Positions 1 to 5,943 of a stretch of DNA of 8,642 bases are shown here, piece after piece. The stretch lies in the NCBI GenBank assembly GCA_001412425.1, contig LKUH01000549.1, positions 1-8,642 on the forward strand, given 5' to 3'. Made by a program: the position numbers and the translations under genes. Below the pieces are notes generated by a model. It was not told the DNA's origin and made no database searches. It saw only the letters and a list, made by a program, of their open reading frames with translations. The first letter of the stretch is position 1. Each line of letters starts with the position of its first letter. This DNA is from Candidatus Cloacimonas sp. SDB (GTDB lineage Bacteria; Cloacimonadota; Cloacimonadia; Cloacimonadales; TCS61).

Positions 1-378
1 ATTGGCATCGGTGAAGTTGCTATAGATAACGATAACTCTTACAAAATGGATGGATCGGCATTTCATCGTTCACGAGATGCTTTGGAGATGATAAAAACTT
101 CAAAATATAAGGGATTGTTAACATCAATATATTCACAAAGTGAAATGAACAAACAACTGGGAATATTATTGCGTTACCAGGATTTCCTGGAGTCTCAATG
201 GACTGATAAGCAAAAAGAAGCATTATATTGGCACATTAAGGGTTATAATTTAAAGAGATCTTCGAAGAAAATAGGAATTGCACACCAAAATGTTGATAAA
301 CGTTTAAAAAATTCGAATTGGAATTTGTTTTCAGATGGTATGCAATATATCAGAGAGTTGATAATAAGCTTTAATTAG
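1..378 (+). CDS. SatD family protein, 5' end cut off by the window edge
   Basis: The reading frame is open from base 1, before the first ATG at 46, so this is the C-terminal 125 residues of a longer gene, not a gene starting at 46. The upstream codons read IGIGEVAIDNDNSYK and run into MDGSAFHRSRDAL. Together they match the conserved glycine-rich and DG.AFHRAR core that I recognise from the SatD family (named after the Streptococcus mutans sat locus, biochemical role unknown). Visible residues about 67-107 (from WTDKQKEAL through KKIGIAHQNVDKRLKN) look like a helix-turn-helix of the sigma-70 region 4/LuxR kind, which suggests DNA binding; that is inference. The next gene encodes a DUF3307 membrane protein, a frequent partner of SatD. 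The N-terminal part lies outside the window. Base composition is more AT-rich than in the genes after 1258. Confidence 0.83.
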   Translation: MGIGEVAIDNDNSYKMDGSAFHRSRDALEMIKTSKYKGLLTSIYSQSEMNKQLGILLRYQDFLESQWTDKQKEALYWHIKGYNLKRSSKKIGIAHQNVDKRLKNSNWNLFSDGMQYIRELIISFN

Positions 379-388
379 TCTTCACCCT

Positions 389-471
389 AAATAGGATGAA
401 ACAACCAATTTCACCCCATTAAGGGTGATTAATGAGTTTGCATCCTTTCTGTTATAAATAGGACGGAACAA
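389..471. repeat. Near-identical 16-base direct repeat in the SatD-DUF3307 gap
   Basis: AAATAGGATGAAACAA at 389-404 and AAATAGGACGGAACAA at 456-471 match at 14 of 16 positions. The second copy contains the AGGA ribosome binding site and the A of the DUF3307 start codon. CATCCT at 441-446 is the reverse complement of AGGATG in the first copy (393-398), so the two could also pair in RNA. TTCACCC occurs twice, at 381-387 and 410-416. The arrangement could be an operator or a translational control element, or the remains of a small duplication. Confidence 0.5.
411..428. promoter_or_regulatory. Perfect 6-bp inverted repeat (TCACCC-6-GGGTGA), possible operator or hairpin
   Basis: TCACCC at 411-416 and GGGTGA at 423-428 flank a 6-base spacer, CATTAA. 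No T tract follows, so this is not a standard intrinsic terminator. It sits between the SatD stop and the DUF3307 start, where a dyad could bind a regulator; the helix-turn-helix-like C-terminus of the SatD protein is one speculative candidate. Confidence 0.35.
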
Positions 472-1184
472 TGATTTGGTCATTTTTATTTGCTCATTTC
501 TTAGTAGATTTTGTTTTGCAATCCAAAGAAACAGCTGAAAATAAATTAGATTGGAAAAATACTTTAAAACACTGTTTATGGATCTTTGGCGTGACTCTCA
601 TTATTGTTTTACTAACAGGTTTTCGGGATTGGAAAGTAGTCCCAGTTGTTTTAACAATTGCAATTACACATGGTTTTATAGACTTTTTAAAGGCTAAAAT
701 AGAGAATAAATTGGATTTTAAATGGAGTTGGTTGTTGTTTGCAGTTGATCAGTTGCTACATGTAACGATAATTTTTGTCAGTATCATAATTTTTTATCCA
801 GATTTAAATACAGGTTATACTTTTAAAATCTCAACGATTTTTTTTAATGAGAACATCATTAAGATATTTAGTTTTCTAATATTGATAACTTTTGGTGGAT
901 GTTATTTCACTGCAAAGGTATGCAGGGTATTTGAACCTGTTGAAAGAAATACTGATACTTCATTGAGTAAAGCAGGAAGATATATTGGAATTTTGGAAAG
1001 ATTGATTGTGACAGCATCCATTTTGATCGGCAGATATGAAATAATAGGTTTTTTAATTGCAGCCAAATCGATTATTCGTCATCCTGAAAAAGATGATAAA
1101 AAATTTGCTGAATACTTTCTGATAGGCACTTTTACCAGTTTTATCTGGGCAGCTTTTTTCACATTCCTGTTCATAAAGCTGTAA
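471..1184 (+). CDS. DUF3307 family integral membrane protein
   Basis: This is a 237-residue polytopic membrane protein of the DUF3307 family, whose function is unknown. The N-terminus MIWSFLFAHFLVDFVLQ carries the family hallmark, a histidine and an aspartate (H9, D13) one helix turn apart, followed by LKHCLWI (H34), THGFIDFLK (H67, D71) and VDQLLH (D93, H97). Hydrophobic stretches near residues 3-17, 34-50, 56-73, 86-109, 129-148, 175-200 and 214-235 suggest about six or seven membrane segments. The later motifs GRYIGILERLIV and AAKSIIRH (about 169-204) are also typical. The regularly placed His and Asp residues resemble a metal or proton site in the membrane, which is my inference. The AGGA ribosome binding site at 460-463 lies 7 bases before the ATG. 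The gene follows a SatD-family gene, a common pairing, and is AT-rich. Confidence 0.85.
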   Translation: MIWSFLFAHFLVDFVLQSKETAENKLDWKNTLKHCLWIFGVTLIIVLLTGFRDWKVVPVVLTIAITHGFIDFLKAKIENKLDFKWSWLLFAVDQLLHVTIIFVSIIIFYPDLNTGYTFKISTIFFNENIIKIFSFLILITFGGCYFTAKVCRVFEPVERNTDTSLSKAGRYIGILERLIVTASILIGRYEIIGFLIAAKSIIRHPEKDDKKFAEYFLIGTFTSFIWAAFFTFLFIKL

Positions 1185-1214
1185 TATAATTTATTTCCTT
1201 TTTTCTTTACTAAT

Positions 1215-1241
1215 TTGTACTATATTATTTTTCGGTATAAG
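1215..1241 (+). promoter_or_regulatory. Possible promoter before the NifU-domain gene
   Basis: TTGTAC at 1215-1220 and TATAAG at 1236-1241 resemble -35 and -10 boxes, but the 15-base spacer is short. The surrounding 73-base gap is almost pure A/T. A weak A/T-only inverted repeat (TTTTTTCTT at 1199-1207, AAGAAAAAA at 1239-1247) encloses it. A promoter is expected here because base composition and function both change after the DUF3307 gene, but the exact boxes are uncertain. Confidence 0.3.
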
Positions 1242-1260
1242 AAAAAATATTGGAGGAATG

Positions 1261-1488
1261 ATGTTGGATAAAGCAAGAGTTCAGAAAGTACTTGATAAAG
1301 TTCGCCCTTCTCTGCAGGCAGATGGCGGTGATTGTGAATTGGTAAATATAAGGGAAGACGGAGTAGTGGAAGTTAAACTGCAGGGTGCCTGCGGCAGTTG
1401 TCCGATGGCTACTTTAACTTTAAAAGCCGGTATAGAAAGAGTTCTTAAAGAGGAAATTCCGGAAGTAAAAGAAGTAATATCAGTATAA
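1261..1488 (+). CDS. Stand-alone NifU C-terminal domain protein (Nfu-type Fe-S carrier)
   Basis: This 75-residue protein is just the NifU C-terminal domain. It shows the family pattern of VRPSLQADGGDCELV near the start and GACGSCPMATLTLK in the middle, with the CxxC pair at residues 44 and 47 counted from the ATG at 1261. In the family these two cysteines hold a 4Fe-4S cluster across a dimer and pass it to target proteins, acting in the cytoplasm. Start choice: GGAGGA at 1252-1257 directly touches the first ATG (1258), leaving no spacing. The ATG at 1261 or even the TTG at 1264 is better placed, so I chose 1261. The gene heads a short set with a cupin (41-base gap) and an aminopeptidase. No IscU or cysteine desulfurase gene is in the window. 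Confidence 0.94.
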   Translation: MLDKARVQKVLDKVRPSLQADGGDCELVNIREDGVVEVKLQGACGSCPMATLTLKAGIERVLKEEIPEVKEVISV

Positions 1489-1529
1489 AAATAACTCCAC
1501 AATAGATAATGTATTAGAGGGAGTCAGTT

Positions 1530-1928
1530 ATGAAAGTTAAACATTTTACCGAGATCGAGTTAGAAGATGTTACAATGGAAGGTGCTCGAAAAGCTAAAAT
1601 CCGCTGGTTGATCTCCAGAAAAGATAAGGCGCCTAATTTTGCCATGCGAATGTTTGAATTGGAACCGGGCGGATTTACACCTTATCATTCTCATGAATGG
1701 GAACATGAAAATTTTATTGTTGAAGGTGAAGGAACTCTGGTTACAGAAGAGGGTGAATTTCCTTTTAAAACAGGTGATGTAATTTATGTTGAACCTTATT
1801 TAAAACACAACTATAAAAATTCAGGTGATAAAACACTGAAGTTTTTATGTTTAATACCGCACGACAAACCGGCTCAGAAGAAAAAATCTGTGAATCCTTT
1901 TGCTTCCGGTGTAGCTAATAATTGCTAA
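1530..1928 (+). CDS. Small cupin-fold metalloprotein, TM1459-like
   Basis: This is a 132-residue single-domain cupin. Cupin motif 1 is clear, running from PGGFTPYHSHEWEHENF into VEGEG (about 46-68), and motif 2 runs from FKTGDVIYVEPYLKHNYKN (about 79-97). The likely metal ligands are H53, H55, H59 and H93, the same four-histidine set and spacing that I recall for Thermotoga maritima TM1459. TM1459 binds manganese and can cleave alkenes with peroxides in the test tube, but its natural role is not settled. APNFAMRMFELEPGG and FLCLIPHDKP also resemble that protein. After the fold, a lysine-rich tail of about 20 residues (from KPAQKKKSVNPF to a final VANNC) extends beyond the usual end and finishes in cysteine. 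GAGGGAG at 1517-1523 is a strong ribosome binding site, 6 bases before the ATG. The next gene starts 15 bases after the stop, so co-transcription is likely. Confidence 0.92.
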   Translation: MKVKHFTEIELEDVTMEGARKAKIRWLISRKDKAPNFAMRMFELEPGGFTPYHSHEWEHENFIVEGEGTLVTEEGEFPFKTGDVIYVEPYLKHNYKNSGDKTLKFLCLIPHDKPAQKKKSVNPFASGVANNC

Positions 1929-1943
1929 ATACAGGAGAAAATT

Positions 1944-3008
1944 GTGAATAAAGAACTTAAGAAATTTTTTAAAGATCTTGTCCAGGCTCCAAGTCCTTCC
2001 GGCTTTGAACAGCCTGCTCAGGAAGTTTTCAGAAACTTTGTGAAGGAAATTGCTGACGAATATAAAACAGATGTTCACGGCAATGTTATTGCCCTGAAAA
2101 AGGGAACAGGAAAATTGAGACTGATGATCGTTGGCCATGCCGATGAAATAGGCTTAATGGTAAAATACATTGATGATGACGGTTATATCAGATTCACTTC
2201 GATTGGTGGAGTTGATCCCGCTATCCTGCCGGCTTTGAAAGTTAAGATCTATCATGGCAAAAAAGTCTATCGGGGTGTGATCGGAAAAAAACCGATTCAT
2301 CTTCTTACCGATGAAGAAAGAGGAAAATCCCCCAAAATGCAAGATCTCTGGATAGATTTCGGTGCTAAAGATAAAAAAGATGCTCTGAAAAAGATTTCTG
2401 TAGGTGATCATATTACTTTTGATGTCGGTATGGAAATGCTGAACAGAGACTTTGTTACTACTAAAGCTACTGATAATAAAGCAGGTGTATTTGTCGCTGC
2501 AGGTGTATTAAGCGAACTTGCCGGAGAAAAACTGGCAGTTAATGTGTATTCCGTAGCCTCAGTCCAGGAAGAAATTGGCTTAAGAGGAGCACGGACCAGT
2601 GCTTTTGGCATCGATCCGCATGTTGGAATCGCTATTGATGTTACTCATGCCACGGATTATCCTTTCATGAACAAAAATGTTATGGGGGATGTGAAGCTGG
2701 GAGAAGGTCCTGTACTTGTAGTGGGAGCAAATATAAATCCTCAGGTTTTCACAATTTTGAAAGAAGCGGCTGAAAGGGTAAAAGTCAAGTATCAGATCGA
2801 AGCAGCTCCCCGGGGGACAGGAACTGATGCAAATGCTATTCAGACAACAAGAGCTGGTGTAGCAGCAGGTTTAGTGAGTATTCCCAACCGCTACATGCAC
2901 ACTCCGGTAGAGATAGTTTCCTTTAAAGACCTGGAAGGTGCTATTAAAACTATCGCGGAGTTTGCCAGATTGATCGATGATAAAACGGATTTCATTCCCA
3001 AAGCATAA
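1944..3008 (+). CDS. M42 family metallo-aminopeptidase (glutamyl aminopeptidase/deblocking type)
   Basis: This is a complete 354-residue M42 peptidase, a cytoplasmic two-metal aminopeptidase of the TET/FrvX/PepA-like group that trims residues from short peptides. The N-terminal APSPSGFEQPAQEVFR is typical. Metal and catalytic residues are all visible: H65 and D67 in VGHADEIGLM, the bridging D177 in ATDNKAG, E209-E210 in SVQEEIGLRGA (general base then metal ligand), D232 in AIDVTHATD and H319 in NRYMHTPVE. The GTGTDANAIQ motif (about 291-300) is also family-typical. Residues about 75-165 form the inserted dimerisation domain. The start is GTG at 1944, supported by AGGAG at 1933-1937 six bases upstream and by good N-terminal fit. 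It is the last gene of the set begun at 1261 and is followed by a strong terminator. Substrate preference (acidic or broad) cannot be read from the sequence. Confidence 0.95.
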   Translation: MNKELKKFFKDLVQAPSPSGFEQPAQEVFRNFVKEIADEYKTDVHGNVIALKKGTGKLRLMIVGHADEIGLMVKYIDDDGYIRFTSIGGVDPAILPALKVKIYHGKKVYRGVIGKKPIHLLTDEERGKSPKMQDLWIDFGAKDKKDALKKISVGDHITFDVGMEMLNRDFVTTKATDNKAGVFVAAGVLSELAGEKLAVNVYSVASVQEEIGLRGARTSAFGIDPHVGIAIDVTHATDYPFMNKNVMGDVKLGEGPVLVVGANINPQVFTILKEAAERVKVKYQIEAAPRGTGTDANAIQTTRAGVAAGLVSIPNRYMHTPVEIVSFKDLEGAIKTIAEFARLIDDKTDFIPKA

Positions 3009-3023
3009 AATTTGAGTTGTATG

Positions 3024-3068
3024 AAAAAAGAAGATGCAGAGGTTTAGAACTTCCGCATCTTTTTTTTT
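3024..3068 (+). terminator. Rho-independent terminator after the M42 peptidase gene
   Basis: The outer stem AAGATGC (3031-3037) pairs with GCATCTT (3055-3061). After one A-C mismatch the inner stem GAGGTT (3039-3044) pairs with AACTTC (3048-3053), with one G-U pair and a 3-base loop. A run of T from 3060 to 3068 follows. A run of A before the stem (3024-3029) could extend it and give some activity in the other direction. It closes the NifU-domain/cupin/M42 set and isolates the ABC operon downstream. Confidence 0.87.
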
Positions 3069-3074
3069 ATATTA

Positions 3075-3104
3075 TTGACGGAAGTAGTATTGATGGGAGA
3101 TTTT
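3075..3104 (+). promoter_or_regulatory. Possible promoter of the ABC-CPBP-glmS-recO operon
   Basis: TTGACG at 3075-3080 is a good -35 match placed just after the terminator, where a new promoter is expected. The -10 is poor: GATTTT at 3099-3104, 18 bases away, matches consensus at three of six positions. This would give a leader of roughly 45-50 bases before the ATPase start, carrying the hairpin at 3123-3149. Confidence 0.33.
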
Positions 3105-3122
3105 CCAATTTTAGAAAAAAAA

Positions 3123-3153
3123 CGCTTAGAACAAAAATGTTAATAAGCGGGAG
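3123..3153 (+). promoter_or_regulatory. Leader hairpin abutting the ABC ATPase ribosome binding site
   Basis: CGCTTA (3123-3128) pairs with TAAGCG (3144-3149), and AACA (3130-3133) pairs with TGTT (3138-3141) around an AAAA loop. One base and two bases respectively are left unpaired between the two stems. The last G of the stem is the first G of GGGAG (3149-3153), the ribosome binding site 5 bases before the ATG at 3159. No T tract follows, so termination is unlikely. The position suggests an effect on ribosome access, which is inference. Confidence 0.45.
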
Positions 3154-3158
3154 CAATT

Positions 3159-3917
3159 ATGATAAAAGTGGATAAATTGAGTAAAAAATTTCCCCAGAAA
3201 GAAAAAGATTTCTATGCCGTGAATGAGCTGTCCTTTACTGCTGATAAAGGGGAAATCGTTGTTTTACTGGGAGTTAACGGAGCCGGGAAAACAACTACAA
3301 TGAGAATGCTGTCAACTGTGTTAAAACCCTCTTCCGGGACAGCAACTGTGGAAGGATTTGATATTAGAAATAAAGCGCAGCAAGTCAGATCCCGGCTGGG
3401 TTTCCTCTCCGGTGACACAGGTTTGTATTCCAGACTTACACCCCGTGAAATAATCACCTATTTCGCCAGGTTATATGATGTTCGGGACAATATTATCAGG
3501 GAAAGGATAATGGAATTATCTGATGTGCTGGACATGGGCAGTTTTCTGGATAAAAAGATAGATCTCCTTTCCACCGGTATGAAGCAGAAAGTATCAATAG
3601 CCCGCTCTATCATCCATGATCCACCTGTAATGATCCTGGACGAGCCTACTGCCGGACTGGATATTTTGACTGCCAGAAATATCGTGGAATTCATACATAA
3701 ATGCAAAAATCAGGGGAAATGCGTCCTGTTTTCCACCCATATCATGAGGGAAGCTGAACGTATCGCAGACAGAATTGTGATGATCCATGAAGGCAGGATC
3801 CTGGCGGAAGGAAGCTGGAGTGATTTCAAAAAAGATACCGGATTACGTGACCTGGACGATATTTTTATTCATTATGTTAATTCTACATCGGAAGAGGAGG
3901 TGAGTGATGGATCTTAA
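3159..3917 (+). CDS. ABC exporter ATP-binding protein, NatA-like
   Basis: This 252-residue nucleotide-binding subunit should power the membrane protein encoded next to it. Visible motifs are Walker A GVNGAGKT (38-45), the signature LSTGMKQK (137-144), Walker B VMILDEP (157-163) with D-loop AGLD (165-168), and the switch histidine H194 in STHIMREAE. The stretch LGFLSGDTGLYSRLTPRE (80-97) and the signature LSTGM are typical of the NatA branch of ABC-2 exporters, named after the Bacillus sodium exporter. The usual Q-loop glutamine is not obvious there, as in many NatA-like proteins. The start at 3159 has GGGAG 5 bases upstream, and the N-terminus MIKVDKLSKKF fits the family. Its 3' end overlaps the permease gene by 11 bases, the sign of a translationally coupled pair. 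The transported substrate cannot be told from the ATPase. Confidence 0.96.
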   Translation: MIKVDKLSKKFPQKEKDFYAVNELSFTADKGEIVVLLGVNGAGKTTTMRMLSTVLKPSSGTATVEGFDIRNKAQQVRSRLGFLSGDTGLYSRLTPREIITYFARLYDVRDNIIRERIMELSDVLDMGSFLDKKIDLLSTGMKQKVSIARSIIHDPPVMILDEPTAGLDILTARNIVEFIHKCKNQGKCVLFSTHIMREAERIADRIVMIHEGRILAEGSWSDFKKDTGLRDLDDIFIHYVNSTSEEEVSDGS

Positions 3918-5919
3918 AAAAATCTTCATTATCTACCGTAAAGAGATGCTGGACCTGCTCAGAGATAAACGAACTGTAATAACTTCAGTAGTAATTCCAA
4001 TAGTCCTTTATCCTTTGATCATGATCGGTTTTTCTTCTCTGATGATAAGGCAGGAGACCAAGCTGGAACAGCAGTTCGTTGATATTTACCTGCAGGATAA
4101 GTCTGTTACCGAAATTTCCAGCAGAATTGTTGATTCACTGCAAACCATGGATTATGTGAATATTTATTATGAATCAGAGGATTATCTGGAGCTGATCCAG
4201 CAGGATATTCTCCATGCCGCAATTACTATAAGTGATACGCTGGGAGCGACCGGGTACGAACTATTCAAAATAACCATTACTTATAATGAAGCCAAAGAAA
4301 TGAGCAAAATGGCATATAGCAAACTCAGGAACATACTTCTGGAAATTGAAACGGGACTGGTTGGTGAAAGATTATCAGCGATCCAGATAGATGAAGAGAT
4401 CCTTGATGCTATTGAGATAAAAGCTGATAACGTAGCACCTCCAGAACAGATGCTGGGTTTCATAGTGGGAAAAATTTTGCCATATCTGCTTATTGTTCTT
4501 ACACTAAGCGGTGGAGCTGTGGTAGCTTCCGACCTGGTGGCAGGCGAAAAGGAAAGAGGAACTCTGGAAACTATACTGGTGAGTGCTGCCCGCAGGATCG
4601 AACTTGTCATTGGAAAATATCTTACCATTATTACAATTTCCCTGATCACAGTTTTCCTGAATTTGTTCAGCATGTTCTTTTCTTTCAAGCATTTAATGAC
4701 GCAGAGTGGGGTAGACACATCAAGTGTCCAGCTGCCTCTTTCAAATTTCGGGTTGATCCTGATTGCCATGTTACCTCTGGTTACATTATTAGCGGCAATT
4801 CTGTTATCGATATCAACTTATGCCAGAAATATTAAAGAGGCTCAAAGTTATCAGATGCCGATAATATTTGCAGGAATGATGCTGGCGATGATCAGTATGC
4901 TGCCGGGTTTCGAATTAACCCTGGGATTTGCACTTCTACCAATAATAAATTTCGCTCTCCTGTTTAAAAATATTATGATGGGCAGCTTCAATGGACTCCA
5001 TTTTGCAGTGGTAGTAGGCTCTACACTGATCCTGGATATTCTGGCAATTTACGTTTCTATCTATCTTTTCAATAAAGAATCGATCTTATTCCGGACCGCT
5101 GAAGAAGACAAAACTCTCAAATTCTGGGGAAAGGAAAAAAGCAATGTTTTTACCAGTCAGTTTATCGTTATCTTCTTTGTTGTTATGCTTTTACTGCTTT
5201 TCTATATTGGCGGAAGCTGGCAGAGCAAAGATTTGATGGAAGGATTGGTTAAGACCCAGATATTCATAATCCTGCTGCCAACTATTCTGGTTTTAAGAAT
5301 CTCAAAAAATAATCTTCCTCAGGTATTACGCCTGAATAAAACCAGGCCATCAAATTATCTAATGGTACTTTTAATGGCAGTACCTGCTCTTTTAACAGCT
5401 ATTGGCATCGGAAATGTAATAAATTATTTTTTTCCAGTTTCAGAAACCTATCTTAAATCCATGCAGGAATTAGTCGGTCTGGAACAGAAAAGTATCTGGA
5501 TGGCTCTACTGGTAATCGGTATTTTACCAGGTATCTGTGAAGAAACCATGTTCAGGGGATATATTATCAATGGGTTTACCAAAAACGGTTTCTGGAAAGC
5601 GATAATAGTCTCCGGTATTCTTTTTGGAATATTCCATCTCGATCCTTTCAGGCTGCTTCCAGCCAGTATTCTGGGCTTTTATCTCGGTTATCTTACTTTA
5701 AAGACAAACAGTATTTTTCCTGCCATGCTGGCTCATTTCAGCAATAATTCTCTGGCTATTATTTTGGGAAATTATGCTGATAAAATTCCAGTTTTAAAGA
5801 ATATTTTCCAGGATGATCAAATTTCCATCTGGTATTCAATTATAGCTTTAATAATTTTTATTGTTTTATTGAGATCATTTCATAAACAAAATCGAACTGA
5901 AGAATTGAATTTTGAGTAA
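3907..5919 (+). CDS. ABC-2 permease fused to a C-terminal CPBP intramembrane protease
   Basis: This 670-residue two-part membrane protein has an N-terminal half that is a NatB-type ABC-2 permease. It has a cytoplasmic start (KKIFIIYRKEMLDLLRDKRT), a first membrane helix at about 24-46, an outside domain at about 48-185, and then a helix bundle to about 390. The bundle includes the hallmark VASDLVAGEKERGTLETIL (about 207-224). The C-terminal part (about 480-655) is a CPBP (Abi/CAAX-type) metalloprotease with all three motifs: EETMFR (E545, E546, R550), FGIFH (F573, H577) and HFSNN (H610, N614). In this family these form a membrane-buried metal-dependent active site. ATG 3907 is preferred over GTG 3904 because AGGAGG (3895-3900) then lies 6 bases away. 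The upstream ATPase gene overlaps it by 11 bases, and glmS follows after 24 bases. The fusion is a known architecture, but I know of no defined substrate. Peptide or bacteriocin processing-export, or self-protection, are possible roles. Confidence 0.93.
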   Translation: MDLKKIFIIYRKEMLDLLRDKRTVITSVVIPIVLYPLIMIGFSSLMIRQETKLEQQFVDIYLQDKSVTEISSRIVDSLQTMDYVNIYYESEDYLELIQQDILHAAITISDTLGATGYELFKITITYNEAKEMSKMAYSKLRNILLEIETGLVGERLSAIQIDEEILDAIEIKADNVAPPEQMLGFIVGKILPYLLIVLTLSGGAVVASDLVAGEKERGTLETILVSAARRIELVIGKYLTIITISLITVFLNLFSMFFSFKHLMTQSGVDTSSVQLPLSNFGLILIAMLPLVTLLAAILLSISTYARNIKEAQSYQMPIIFAGMMLAMISMLPGFELTLGFALLPIINFALLFKNIMMGSFNGLHFAVVVGSTLILDILAIYVSIYLFNKESILFRTAEEDKTLKFWGKEKSNVFTSQFIVIFFVVMLLLLFYIGGSWQSKDLMEGLVKTQIFIILLPTILVLRISKNNLPQVLRLNKTRPSNYLMVLLMAVPALLTAIGIGNVINYFFPVSETYLKSMQELVGLEQKSIWMALLVIGILPGICEETMFRGYIINGFTKNGFWKAIIVSGILFGIFHLDPFRLLPASILGFYLGYLTLKTNSIFPAMLAHFSNNSLAIILGNYADKIPVLKNIFQDDQISIWYSIIALIIFIVLLRSFHKQNRTEELNFE

Positions 5920-5943
5920 AAAAATATCTTTTAAGGAACACTT

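Noticed and set aside
46..378. A complete small gene starting at ATG 46
   Set aside because: The frame is open upstream to base 1, and the residues before the ATG are part of the conserved SatD core, so the gene is cut by the window edge.
396..422. A second tiny ORF, MKQPISPH, in the SatD-DUF3307 gap
   Set aside because: It has no ribosome binding site at a usable distance; the AGG is too close to the ATG.
1199..1247. Inverted repeat TTTTTTCTT/AAGAAAAAA as a terminator of the DUF3307 gene
   Set aside because: The stem is A/T-rich with a single G-C pair, has a 31-base loop and no following T tract, so it is unlikely to terminate transcription.
4281..4769. A 162-residue open frame on the - strand
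   Set aside because: It lies wholly inside the permease-CPBP gene, has no recognisable domain or ribosome site and is a shadow of that gene.
5920..5943. A glmS ribozyme before glmS
   Set aside because: Only 24 bases separate the permease stop from the glmS start, far too few for the ribozyme, and no core is seen.
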